Shown here one piece after another: positions 8,762 through 16,760 of a stretch of DNA of 49,984 bases. The DNA comes from Geminocystis sp. GBBB08. Its GTDB lineage: Bacteria > Cyanobacteriota > Cyanobacteriia > Cyanobacteriales > Cyanobacteriaceae. Both the position numbers and the translations under genes were made by a program. Within the stretch, counting starts at the first letter, position 1, and the number at the start of each line of letters is the position of its first letter. Location: positions 1 through 49,984 of the forward strand of contig NZ_VRZC01000007.1 of the NCBI RefSeq assembly GCF_016743215.1. Reading direction: 5' to 3'. The notes below the pieces were generated by a model. It was not told the DNA's origin, made no database searches, and was given only the letters and a program-made list of their open reading frames with translations.

Positions 8762-10306
8762 ATGAGTATAATAAAAAAAGAAGAATTAAAAGCAAAAGGA
8801 GTCAAAAAAATTCGCACCATGATCGAAGGATTTGACGAAATAAGTCATGGTGGTATTCCTATGGGTAGAACAACCCTGATTAGTGGCACTTCAGGTACCG
8901 GAAAAACCCTTTTTGCTATTCAATTTTTATATCATGGTATTAAATATTTTGACTATCCCGGACTGTTAATTACCTTTGAAGAATCCCCTAATGATATTAT
9001 TCAACATGCTTATAGTTTTGGCTGGGATTTACAAAGTTTAATTGATGAAGGTAAACTGTTTATCTTAGACGCATCACCAGATCCAGAAGGACAAGATGTG
9101 GTTGGTAATTTTGACCTATCAGCTTTAATTGAAAGAATCCAATATGCCGTCAAAAAATATCAAGCCAAATTAGTTTCCATCGATTCGGTTACTGCCGTTT
9201 TTCAACAATACGATGCGGCTTCGGTTGTGAGAAGAGAAATATTTCGCCTTGTTGCTAGATTAAAATTATTGGGCGTAACGTCAGTAATGACTACTGAAAG
9301 ATTAGAAGAATATGGTCCTGTCGCACGGTTTGGAGTGGAAGAATTTGTCTCTGATAACGTGGTAATTGTGCGTAATGTGTTAGAAGGTGAAAGAAGAAGA
9401 AGAACCATCGAAATATTAAAATTACGAGGTACAACCCACATGAAAGGAGAATATCCTTTTACGATCACAGGAGATGGTATTAATATCTTTCCTCTTGGTG
9501 CTATGCAATTAACTCAAAGGTCATCCAATACTCGTAGTTCATCGGGAATTAAAACCCTTGATCAAATGTGTGGAGGTGGCTTCTTTAAAGATTCAATTAT
9601 TTTGGCTACAGGTGCTACTGGTACGGGTAAAACTTTGTTAGTCAGTAAATTTTTAGAAGAAGGTTGCCGACAAGGAGAAAGGGCAATTTTATTCGCTTAT
9701 GAAGAATCACGGGCGCAACTGTCTCGTAACGCTTTTTCTTGGGGTATTGACTTTGAAGAAATGGAACAAAAAGGACTCTTGAAATTATTATGTTCTTATC
9801 CCGAATCAGCAGGGTTAGAAGATCATTTACAGATGATTAAATCCGAAATAGCAGAATTTAAGCCTAGTCGCATTGCCATCGATTCTTTATCAGCATTGGC
9901 TAGAGGCGTTACTAATAATGCTTTTCGTCAATTTGTGATTGGAGTGACGGGATATGCAAAACAGGAAGAAATTACAGGATTTTTTACTAATACTACCGAT
10001 CAATTTATGGGGGCTCATTCCATCACGGAATCCCATATTTCCACTATTACAGATACAATTTTAATGTTGCAATATGTTGAAATTCGAGGCGAAATGTCCC
10101 GAGCAATTAATGTCTTTAAAATGCGAGGATCATGGCATGATAAAGGAATTCGAGAATATTCTATTAGTAAAGAGGGACCTGATATTAAAGATTCATTCCG
10201 AAACTATGAACGTATCATTAGCGGTTCACCAACTCGTATTACTATTGATGAAAAGACGGAATTATCTCGCATTGTCAAAAACGTTAAAGATAAAATAATT
10301 GATTAA
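8762..10306 (+). CDS. kaiC: Circadian clock ATPase/kinase KaiC
   Basis: KaiC is the double-domain RecA-like ATPase and autokinase at the core of the clock. Both nucleotide-binding loops are intact: GTSGTGKT at 42-49 (CI) and GATGTGKT at 284-291 (CII). The paired catalytic glutamates are at 73-74 and 314-315. The dual phosphorylation sites are S427 and T428 in SHISTITD, with T422 at the position of the third known site T426 of S. elongatus. The C-terminal KaiA-binding tail is present, and the total of 514 residues compares with 519 in S. elongatus. Nothing suggests loss of function. No sasA, rpaA or cikA is in the window. Confidence 0.98.
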   Translation: MSIIKKEELKAKGVKKIRTMIEGFDEISHGGIPMGRTTLISGTSGTGKTLFAIQFLYHGIKYFDYPGLLITFEESPNDIIQHAYSFGWDLQSLIDEGKLFILDASPDPEGQDVVGNFDLSALIERIQYAVKKYQAKLVSIDSVTAVFQQYDAASVVRREIFRLVARLKLLGVTSVMTTERLEEYGPVARFGVEEFVSDNVVIVRNVLEGERRRRTIEILKLRGTTHMKGEYPFTITGDGINIFPLGAMQLTQRSSNTRSSSGIKTLDQMCGGGFFKDSIILATGATGTGKTLLVSKFLEEGCRQGERAILFAYEESRAQLSRNAFSWGIDFEEMEQKGLLKLLCSYPESAGLEDHLQMIKSEIAEFKPSRIAIDSLSALARGVTNNAFRQFVIGVTGYAKQEEITGFFTNTTDQFMGAHSITESHISTITDTILMLQYVEIRGEMSRAINVFKMRGSWHDKGIREYSISKEGPDIKDSFRNYERIISGSPTRITIDEKTELSRIVKNVKDKIID

Positions 10307-10329
10307 CAGTTATTTAACCATCTTTTTTG

Positions 10330-10580
10330 TTAGCCGTAACTTCCCCTGAAATAGGATTGATTTATTTTCAATTCTCGTTTTTGATTGTTACGGTAGGCTT
10401 TAATTTCCCAGCCATCATCATCATAATCAACCTCGACAATGGGAGAAAAACCTTGATTTTCTAAATTTCTGATAATTTCTGACAAAGGTTTTGCCTGAAG
10501 GGGGGCTTATCATCACCTAAAGCATTCGAGGTAACGCTAATACCCGTTAATAACAACAAAACAAAGATCGTATTTTTCAT
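10330..10580 (-). pseudogene. PepSY-like small secreted protein, frameshifted in a G run
   Basis: The minus strand from the ATG at 10578-10580 encodes a clean signal peptide, MKNTIFVLLLLTGISVTSNA, then reaches a C6 run (plus-strand G6 at 10500-10505) and soon stops. In the next frame the sequence continues as a PepSY-type module with LSEIIRNLENQGF and a following DYDDDGWEIKAYRNNQ stretch, ending at 10330. Inserting one C in the run restores a single protein of about 83 residues. PepSY domains are small periplasmic or secreted modules; no partner is visible. It is convergent with kaiC. The same one-short G-run defect occurs in the PEP-CTERM gene at 7167-7174. Confidence 0.7.
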
Positions 10581-10716
10581 AAAATATTACATTAAAATTA
10601 ATTATTAATTCTTGGTGACGAATTTATTAGTTTTAAGTTTCATTTTTTAGACTTGAGTCATAAGTAGTTCCAGAAATGCTATAACTTTTTTAAGTATTAA
10701 AGGTTAATCAATTATT

Positions 10717-11073
10717 ATGGATTGTATCGAAGTTACAGGTATTCGCAGTTATGGTTATACAGGTTTTTTAGCCGAAGAAAGAACCTTAGGGCAATGGTTT
10801 GAAGTGGATTTAACATTATGGGTAGATTTGCAACCATCAGGAAAAAGTGATGATTTGAATGATACCTTTGATTATCGAAATGCCATTGCAATAGTTAAAC
10901 AGATTATCCAAACTGCTAAATTCGCCCTTGTCGAAAAATTAGCACAAGTAATCGCTGAAGAAATTGTAAAAATGGAATCTATCCAGAAAGTCAGAGTCAG
11001 ACTATCAAAACCAGCGGCACCTATCCCCGATTTTGGAGGCAGAATAACCATTGACATCACCAGAACTCAATAA
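10717..11073 (+). CDS. folB: Dihydroneopterin aldolase (folate biosynthesis)
   Basis: FolB converts 7,8-dihydroneopterin to 6-hydroxymethyl-7,8-dihydropterin plus glycolaldehyde in the folate pathway. The 118-residue length is typical. Visible family features are the N-terminal strand with GFLAEERTLGQWFEVDL (the conserved Glu region of the pterin pocket), the DTFDYRNAIAIV segment, LVEKLAQVIAEEIV with the structural Glu, and the catalytic-lysine strand VRVRLSKPAAPI near residue 98. It stands alone between the PepSY pseudogene and a 327-base gap, with no other folate gene nearby. Confidence 0.93.
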   Translation: MDCIEVTGIRSYGYTGFLAEERTLGQWFEVDLTLWVDLQPSGKSDDLNDTFDYRNAIAIVKQIIQTAKFALVEKLAQVIAEEIVKMESIQKVRVRLSKPAAPIPDFGGRITIDITRTQ

Positions 11074-11400
11074 ATGTTATAAAAGTTTACATATTTGTCA
11101 ATTATTACTAATTTTTTTAGTGCTAAAATTTAAGCATTATTAGGCAAATAATTGGAATTTCAGGGAAAATTAACCGTTTATCTCTAGTTTTCGTTCTGAT
11201 CTAAAAAATCGAAAAATTTGTCAAATTATTAGTATATAGGATTTTTTTTTAAATTGTTTCATTTGGAAAATACTCTCTTTTGTCAAAAGAAATTAAAACA
11301 AACTAAATTTGACAACCAATCAAAAATCTTATGTAATATTTATTGTGAGGAAGTGAATCTAATTTTTTTTTATAGATCACTTATAAGGGAGATAAAAACT
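11074..11400. other. AT-rich gap with no gene
   Basis: No convincing ORF, repeat or structured RNA is seen. The reading frame of the next gene stays open back to about 11254, but that part has no plausible start with a ribosome-binding site, whereas the ATG at 11401 does (AAGGGAG). The stretch is probably a promoter and leader region. Confidence 0.5.
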
Positions 11401-11604
11401 ATGATTTACAATATACGCAAAATTAGTCATGCTCTGTGGCAATATCTAAATCAACCTCTAAATCCGAATATTGAGCAGGAATCTGTTTGGAAACCAACCC
11501 GTTTTTGGTATTTATACAAAATTAGATTATTAGAGATTTGTTGGTTGCAAGATTCTTTTTTACCTTCCCACGAAAATCAAGATGAGTATAGAACAGGAAA
11601 TTAA
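11401..11604 (+). CDS. Small hypothetical protein (67 aa)
   Basis: A 67-residue basic, aromatic-rich protein beginning MIYNIRKISHALWQYLNQPL. I chose the ATG at 11401 because AAGGGAG stands about 9 bases upstream; the longer frame starting at 11254 lacks such a site and its extra residues look like non-coding sequence. The gene overlaps the start of the DUF3318 gene by 23 bases, which argues for translational coupling. Small proteins of this look occur next to DUF3318 genes in other cyanobacteria as far as I recall. Function unknown. Confidence 0.6.
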   Translation: MIYNIRKISHALWQYLNQPLNPNIEQESVWKPTRFWYLYKIRLLEICWLQDSFLPSHENQDEYRTGN

Positions 11605-12145
11605 CCGCTTACAAGATTTAATGCCAGCATCGGGACGAATATACTGTAAAATTCGCAGTAAACCTCAACAAACTGAGATTATTACTACTGTTTTTCCCCT
11701 TCCTTGGCAATCACGAAATCGTTTAATTTATATTAATTTCGACTTATGGAGAAAATTATCTATCCCTCAAAGGGACTTACTTTTCTTGAGGAATGTTGCT
11801 TTTTCTTTGGGGGTAAAATGGTTTAAATTTAACATTTATCAAGGTATTTTTTTCACTGCATTAGGAGCATTAACATTAGAAATAACTAATCAAGATATAG
11901 TGGGAATAGTTCTTTCTGGTAGTTTATTAACTATGACAGGAAATCATATTTGGAAACAAAATCGTAGTATCGAAAAAGAATTAGAAGCTGATGAAGGGGC
12001 GATCAAAATAGCCATAAGACGTGGTTACTCCCCCGAAGAAGCCAAAAAACATTTAAGGGAAGCTATCGAAAGTTTATCAACTATTGAATCTCATGGCAGT
12101 TTAAACTTTACCGAATTATTAAGAGTTCAAAATCTGATGAAATAA
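11582..12145 (+). CDS. DUF3318 family membrane protein
   Basis: A 187-residue cyanobacterial protein of the DUF3318 type. The N-terminal part (1-75) carries conserved segments such as LMPASGRIYCKI and RNRLIYINFDLW, followed by two hydrophobic segments (about 87-103 and 107-125), and a charged C-terminal helix region with KELEADEGAIKIAIRRGYS. The topology suggests a hairpin in a membrane with both ends on the same side. The start overlaps the preceding 67-aa gene. Function is not known for the family; the conserved two-gene arrangement suggests they act together, which is inference. Confidence 0.8.
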   Translation: MSIEQEINRLQDLMPASGRIYCKIRSKPQQTEIITTVFPLPWQSRNRLIYINFDLWRKLSIPQRDLLFLRNVAFSLGVKWFKFNIYQGIFFTALGALTLEITNQDIVGIVLSGSLLTMTGNHIWKQNRSIEKELEADEGAIKIAIRRGYSPEEAKKHLREAIESLSTIESHGSLNFTELLRVQNLMK

Positions 12146-12256
12146 TTGAAGAAGGAAACATTATTAATTATCAACTATCAACTATCAACTGAAGAATTTA
12201 GAATTTAGCCATTGCCTATTATTACCCATTGCTGCGACTTGTGCAAAAAGTCTAAT

Positions 12257-13105
12257 TTAGAAAACTTCCCCCGAAAACACCTTAGTAGCTGGCCCTGTCA
12301 TATAAACATGATTGTCTTTTTCTGACCATTCAATTTCAAGACAACCACCTGGTAATTCTACAGTAGTGAGGCGATCGCATTTATGATTTAAAACTCCAGC
12401 TACAACAGTAGCACAAGCTCCAGTACCACAGGCTAAAGTAATACCTGCACCTCTTTCCCAGACTTTCATTTTCACATAATTAGAACGAATAACTTCGATA
12501 AACTCAGTATTGGTTTTTTTGGGAAAATAACTATTATGCTCAAACTTAGGACCAATTAAAGATAAATCTACACTATTGAGATCATCAACAAACACTAAAC
12601 AATGAGGGTTGCCCATGCTTACACAACTAACAAAATAATCAGTATCATTAACTACTAATAACTGATTAATAACTTTTTCGTCTTTTTGTGCCAAAGTAGT
12701 AGGAATTTGTTGAGCTAATAATTGTGGTTCACCCATATCAACTTTAACTTGTCCATTACCCTTAATGGTAGGAGAAATTAATCCTGCCAGAGTATCGATT
12801 TTATAAGTCTTTCCTACCTTTTCAACTCCTTCTAACTCCGTCAGAAATTGAGCAAAACAACGAATACCATTACCGCACATTTCCGGCTCTGAGCCATCAG
12901 AATTAAAAATGCGCATACTATAATCAGTGTCATTTTTTGCTGGTAAAACAAAAATTACCCCATCTGCACCAATGCCAAAATGGCGATCGCATAATTTAAC
13001 TGCCTCATCAGGAGAAAGAATAGGCTCAGGAGAAGCTAAATTATCAATTAAAATAAAATCATTACCAAGTCCGTGATATTTGGTAAACTTCAAAATCATA
13101 ATCAA
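12257..13105 (-). CDS. dapF: Diaminopimelate epimerase
   Basis: DapF interconverts LL- and meso-diaminopimelate, supplying lysine and peptidoglycan synthesis. The 282-residue protein has both active-site cysteines: C77 in [11 protein letters not shown] and C226 in [12 protein letters not shown]. The N-terminal [12 protein letters not shown] motif is intact. Translation could begin at the ATG at 13105 or at the second ATG two codons later; the family usually starts just before KFTKYHG. It is divergent from hfq with only 29 bases between the two starts. dapF next to hfq is an arrangement known from other cyanobacteria. Confidence 0.97.
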   Translation of the reverse strand: MIMILKFTKYHGLGNDFILIDNLASPEPILSPDEAVKLCDRHFGIGADGVIFVLPAKNDTDYSMRIFNSDGSEPEMCGNGIRCFAQFLTELEGVEKVGKTYKIDTLAGLISPTIKGNGQVKVDMGEPQLLAQQIPTTLAQKDEKVINQLLVVNDTDYFVSCVSMGNPHCLVFVDDLNSVDLSLIGPKFEHNSYFPKKTNTEFIEVIRSNYVKMKVWERGAGITLACGTGACATVVAGVLNHKCDRLTTVELPGGCLEIEWSEKDNHVYMTGPATKVFSGEVF

Positions 13106-13134
13106 TCCTCAATCAAAAGCAATAACTTACTATT

Positions 13135-13344
13135 ATGACAGTATTTAACACGGGGTTTCCTAGTATCCGACAAATACAAAACTTTATCAAGAATAAAACA
13201 CCAGTGGAAATTGGATTAATCACTAATCAAAGCGAAAAAGGGATAATATTATGGCAAGATCAAAACTGTTTCTGTCTTCAAAATAATAACAAAGAAAAAA
13301 TTTTAATTTGGACACAATCCCTTGCTTATGTAAAAAGTAAATAA
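13135..13344 (+). CDS. hfq: Cyanobacterial Hfq
   Basis: The 69-residue product matches the divergent cyanobacterial Hfq: FNTGFPSIRQIQNFIKNKT is the N-terminal helix and first strand, and the Sm2-like end reads ILIWTQSLAYVKS. In Synechocystis this protein is needed for pilus-based motility and binds the pilus ATPase PilB1 rather than acting as a classical RNA chaperone. The characteristic KH motif of enterobacterial Hfq is missing, as usual in this clade. It is divergent from dapF, and convergent with and only 3 bases from the membrane protein gene downstream. Confidence 0.85.
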   Translation: MTVFNTGFPSIRQIQNFIKNKTPVEIGLITNQSEKGIILWQDQNCFCLQNNNKEKILIWTQSLAYVKSK

Positions 13345-13347
13345 AAA

Positions 13348-13746
13348 TTAACGACTTCCCTTCACACCCAAGCCTTTAAAAGAAGGAGAAGCACTACCAT
13401 AATTGACTCGACAACCGATATTTAAAATACTTGTGCCACATTCTAACGGTACAACTTGCTCATTCATCATCGCCGTACAACTAATATATTCATCATCATT
13501 AGTATCCCTCACCATACAATCAATTGCCTTTGCATCAGCATGATTAACCCAAATCCGCATTCCCGTTACCGCAATGATATGTTGCCAATAAAAAACAAGT
13601 AAGAGACTCATCATCAACACACTAATCACCGCAGTAACTTTAAAACGCCAACTAGCAAAAAAAACTTTTAATTTATCAATCAAATTTTGGTTTTCATCGG
13701 TAACAGATTCATTAATTAATGGTTTTTCATCAGCTTGTATAGACAT
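13348..13746 (-). CDS. Hypothetical single-pass membrane protein with four cysteines
   Basis: A 132-residue protein with a polar N-terminus, one membrane segment (about 36-54) and a C-terminal domain of about 75 residues carrying C77, C90, C103 and C112. If the C-terminal part is outside the cytoplasm, two disulfides are plausible. I do not recognise a named family, though similar proteins occur in other cyanobacteria. It is convergent with hfq (3-base gap). The ATG at 13746 is preceded on its strand by AAGGAG at a suitable distance, which supports this start. Confidence 0.65.
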   Translation of the reverse strand: MSIQADEKPLINESVTDENQNLIDKLKVFFASWRFKVTAVISVLMMSLLLVFYWQHIIAVTGMRIWVNHADAKAIDCMVRDTNDDEYISCTAMMNEQVVPLECGTSILNIGCRVNYGSASPSFKGLGVKGSR

Positions 13747-13821
13747 AATCGTAAAAATCTCCTTGAAATCATCATATTTTATCTTAACTCAATCTCAAAA
13801 CAAGTCAGACGCTATAAAAAC

Positions 13822-13946
13822 TAAGTGAGTGAGTAAAATTAATCGAAGCCCTTTATTTTTCTCAACACTATGATAACAATGAGTAACAAGGGGTTTTAAC
13901 TCATTGCATTGCCTTGTCTATATACAATTAATTTTGCGTACTTATA
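13822..13946. repeat. MITE-like dispersed element, copy 1
   Basis: About 125 bp with imperfect terminal inverted repeats: AGTAAAATTAAT near the left end and ATTAATTTTGC near the right end, each flanked by an AAGT/ACTT-type extension. A related element lies at 44248-44391, with the same order of blocks (GTAAAATTAA, AACAATG, AAGGGGTTT, CATTGCC/ATTGCC, TATATACAATTAATTTTGC). No coding capacity is seen. It lies between the membrane protein gene and lysK. Confidence 0.65.
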
Positions 13947-14051
13947 TACAATAAATATGTTCAGTCAAAGAAAAATTTAAAAGGCACTCATGAAAAAATT
14001 AAGATATAATTATGAGTTTGCAGTGTAAAAACATTCCATAAAGTATAAATT

Positions 14052-15626
14052 ATGTTTTGGGCGGATAAAATAGCGGCAACATCACAACAACCCGAATTAG
14101 TGAACGATTCCAAAACCCCTTCAGGTAGAGTTCATGTTGGTTCAGTCAGGGGGGTTATTATTCATGATGTCATATATCGCGCATTGAAAAGAGCCGGAAA
14201 ACCCGTTAAATTTACCTACGGCGTTGACGATTATGATGCTTTAGATACAATACCTTATTATTTAGATCAGGAAAAATTTGCCCCCTATTTAGGTTATCCT
14301 CTTTGTAATGTGCCTTCTCCTGATGATAATGCTTCTGATTATGCTAAGTATTTTATGAGAGAATTTCTCGAAGTTTTTGAGTATTTAGGAGTAAAAGCTG
14401 AAATTTATTATTTAAGAGACTTATATCGTTCTGGGAAATTAAACTCTTACATTGATCGATTTTTACGTCATGCTCAAGATGTCAGAGAAGTATATAAAGA
14501 AGTTAGTAAAGCCGATCGCCCTGATAATTGGTATCCTTTTCAAGTAATCTGCGAAAATTGCGGGAAAATTGCCACTACCAATGTTACTGATTATAACGGC
14601 AAAGAAGTTTTTTATACCTGTAAAGAAGATGCTACAGATTGGGTAAAAGGATGTGGGCATCAAGGTTGGGTATCACCTTTCGATGGTAACGGTAAACTAC
14701 CTTGGAAAGTCGAATGGGTAGCAAAATGGGATTTAGTCGGTGTTACTATGGAAATGGCTGGAAAAGATCATTCTCAAAAAGGTGGATCTCGTGATGTAGC
14801 TAACGGTATTTGTCGTAAAGTTTTGCGTAAAAAACCGCCCTTTCATTCTCCTTATGAATTTATCCTTGTCAATGGCACAAAAATGAGTTCTTCTAAAGGT
14901 GTTGGTTCAGGTGCAAAGGATATGGCAGACTTATTGCCACCAGAATTATTGCGTTTTTTAATGTTAAGAACTCAACCAAAAACTGTAATTAATTTTGCTC
15001 CTAATTATGACACAATTATTCGTTTATTTAGAGATTATGATAATTTGTTAAATGATTATGCTAAATTGTTAGAAAATAATGAGCAAGTTGAATTAGATAA
15101 AAATTTATTACCCTTATTTTATGCTCAATTAGAGGAAGAAATTAAACCTTATTATACTTTTGATATAAGTACCTTAATTTCTTTATTACAAGTACCTCAT
15201 TTAGACTTAAAAGCCGAGATTATTAAACGAGCGGAAAGAGCCTTAAATGAGTACGATTGGGAAAAAATCAATCAAAGAATTGCGGTAGCGAAAAAATGGT
15301 TAGAAGACTACGCAGATGAAGAAGAAAAATTAGTTATTTACTTTGATAAAATTCCTGCCACTGCCTCACAATTAACCGATGAACAAAAACAGTATTTAGC
15401 TACTTTAAAAGAGGTATTAACTACTGTTGAAAATTGGGAAGGAGAAGAACTACAAACAGCTTTATTTACTGCCACAAAACAGTTAGGAATCACCCCAAAT
15501 ATTGCATTTCCTGCGGTTTATTACTCATTTTTAGGTAAAGAAAAAGGACCAAAAGCTGGTTATTTATTCTTTTATTTAGATAAAGATTTTGTGTTAAAAC
15601 GTTTAGAAGAAGTAATGAAGAAGTAA
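14052..15626 (+). CDS. lysK: Class I lysyl-tRNA synthetase
   Basis: This 524-residue enzyme charges tRNA-Lys using a class I (Rossmann) fold. The HIGH-equivalent is HVGS at residues 28-31, in the signature PSGRVHVGSVRG, and KMSSSK is at 277-282. A cysteine set CENCGK...CKED...CGH near 168-206 may bind zinc. The C-terminal third is the alpha-helical anticodon-binding part, ending in a segment with PGxxL-like KAGYLFFYLDKDFVLKRL. Class I LysRS is the normal form in archaea and in scattered bacteria; many bacteria, including most well-studied cyanobacteria, use the class II LysS instead. Base composition resembles the neighbours. Whether a class II enzyme also exists cannot be seen here. Confidence 0.93.
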   Translation: MFWADKIAATSQQPELVNDSKTPSGRVHVGSVRGVIIHDVIYRALKRAGKPVKFTYGVDDYDALDTIPYYLDQEKFAPYLGYPLCNVPSPDDNASDYAKYFMREFLEVFEYLGVKAEIYYLRDLYRSGKLNSYIDRFLRHAQDVREVYKEVSKADRPDNWYPFQVICENCGKIATTNVTDYNGKEVFYTCKEDATDWVKGCGHQGWVSPFDGNGKLPWKVEWVAKWDLVGVTMEMAGKDHSQKGGSRDVANGICRKVLRKKPPFHSPYEFILVNGTKMSSSKGVGSGAKDMADLLPPELLRFLMLRTQPKTVINFAPNYDTIIRLFRDYDNLLNDYAKLLENNEQVELDKNLLPLFYAQLEEEIKPYYTFDISTLISLLQVPHLDLKAEIIKRAERALNEYDWEKINQRIAVAKKWLEDYADEEEKLVIYFDKIPATASQLTDEQKQYLATLKEVLTTVENWEGEELQTALFTATKQLGITPNIAFPAVYYSFLGKEKGPKAGYLFFYLDKDFVLKRLEEVMKK

Positions 15627-15919
15627 TATAGCAATCTTATTTAATTTGTGGCATTTTAGTCGAAGAAAATTAAGAATTTAGAATGAAGAATTTAGAAATG
15701 ATAAGAATTTCAGAGTTATTAACTACTATAGCAATCCTAAATCATTCGTGAAGAATTAAAGATTAAAAAATAAATCTGTAAATCTTACTATACCTTAAAG
15801 CTGACCACTGAAAGCTGATAGCTAATACCTCATAATAATCAAATTATTTTTAAATTTATTGAGAAGCCTAACTCAGAAGAAAATAATATTTTATTATTAA
15901 TTATTAACTATCAACTTCT
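15627..15919. repeat. Intergenic region of short repeats
   Basis: Between lysK and the broken Uma2 gene I see no coding sequence. The region holds AGAATTTAGAATGAAGAATTTAG-type repeats near 15671, the 90-bp dispersed repeat at 15727-15816 and a TATCAACT-type block near 15907. A TATAGCAATC end like that of the 90-bp repeat also occurs at about 15629. Confidence 0.6.
15727..15816 (-). repeat. 90-bp dispersed repeat, copy A
   Basis: The reverse complement of this stretch matches 42492-42581 at 86 of 90 positions by direct comparison, without gaps. One end reads TATAGCAATCCTAAATCA, the other contains AAATCTTACTATA, so a weak terminal inverted repeat (TATAG.AA) bounds a core of about 70 bp. No coding capacity. 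It probably belongs to a family of non-autonomous mobile elements. Confidence 0.8.
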
Positions 15920-16558
15920 CTAAATATCATCAGGATTAATACCTAATTCTCTTAATTTATCTGCTAAACGTTGAGCTTTTTCCTCTGCTAATTGCATTTG
16001 AGTTTCTAATTCCACAAAACTGACAAATTTTTTCCCATCAGGTCTCTATATCTCTAATTGAAACTCTAATGTAACAAATTTAATTTTTAATCGAGGACTA
16101 ATCCAATTATTAATAGTTTCTATCACTTCTAAACTGTTTTTCCTTCTTATCCAACCGCTTAAATCATTTTTATTTGGATCATAAAGATAGTATTCTTCTA
16201 CTCCATATTGATTATAAAATTGTAATTTTTTTGCCATTTCGGTAAGGCTATTTCTGGGAGAAAGTATCTCAAAAACTACTTGAGGTGCAATATTATTTTC
16301 TCGCCACTGTAAATAAGAGCCTCTGTCACCTTTAGGGCGATCAAATGCTACCATAATATCAGGTGCTACTCTAATTTTATTATTTCCTTCCACTGGATAC
16401 CAAAGTAAATCTCCAGCTACGAATACATCAGGATTATTTTTAAATAACGCATCAATGCCACCTTGAATAGTGACAATCCAACGATATTGTAAAGTATTAT
16501 CCGCCATAGGTTCACCGTCACTTTCTGGATATTGAATTGGTGTTAATTGTGTTACCAT
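15920..16558 (-). pseudogene. Uma2 family gene with in-frame UAG
   Basis: The minus strand from the ATG at 16558 encodes a 170-residue Uma2/DUF820 protein with the nuclease-fold segments APDIMVAF and VVFEILSPRNS. It ends at a TAG (16046-16048) after LEFQLEI. The same frame continues without another stop to 15920, encoding RPDGKKFVSFVELETQ and the coiled C-terminal tail typical of the family, with EEKAQRLADKLRELGINPD. The TAG therefore replaces a sense codon, probably Tyr (TAT or TAC). The catalytic core is before the stop, so a shortened active product is possible. Confidence 0.8.
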
Positions 16559-16760
16559 AAACTTTGATCATTGATACCATTGAATATAGAATTATTTACA
16601 TTTTAGGTTTTTTTAGAAGAAAATCGATCTTTTAGCTTTAACCATTGCTATATACATCAATACCTAGTAACACTTAAACAAAAAAAAGTAATTATTTTAA
16701 AAGTAAGACTAGCTATTATCATTAGAACAATATGACAAATGTTTAAATATCAAAAATTAA

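Noticed and set aside
11254-11400. Longer form of the 67-aa gene starting at 11254
   Set aside because: The extra residues look like translated non-coding DNA, and a ribosome-binding site precedes the ATG at 11401 instead.
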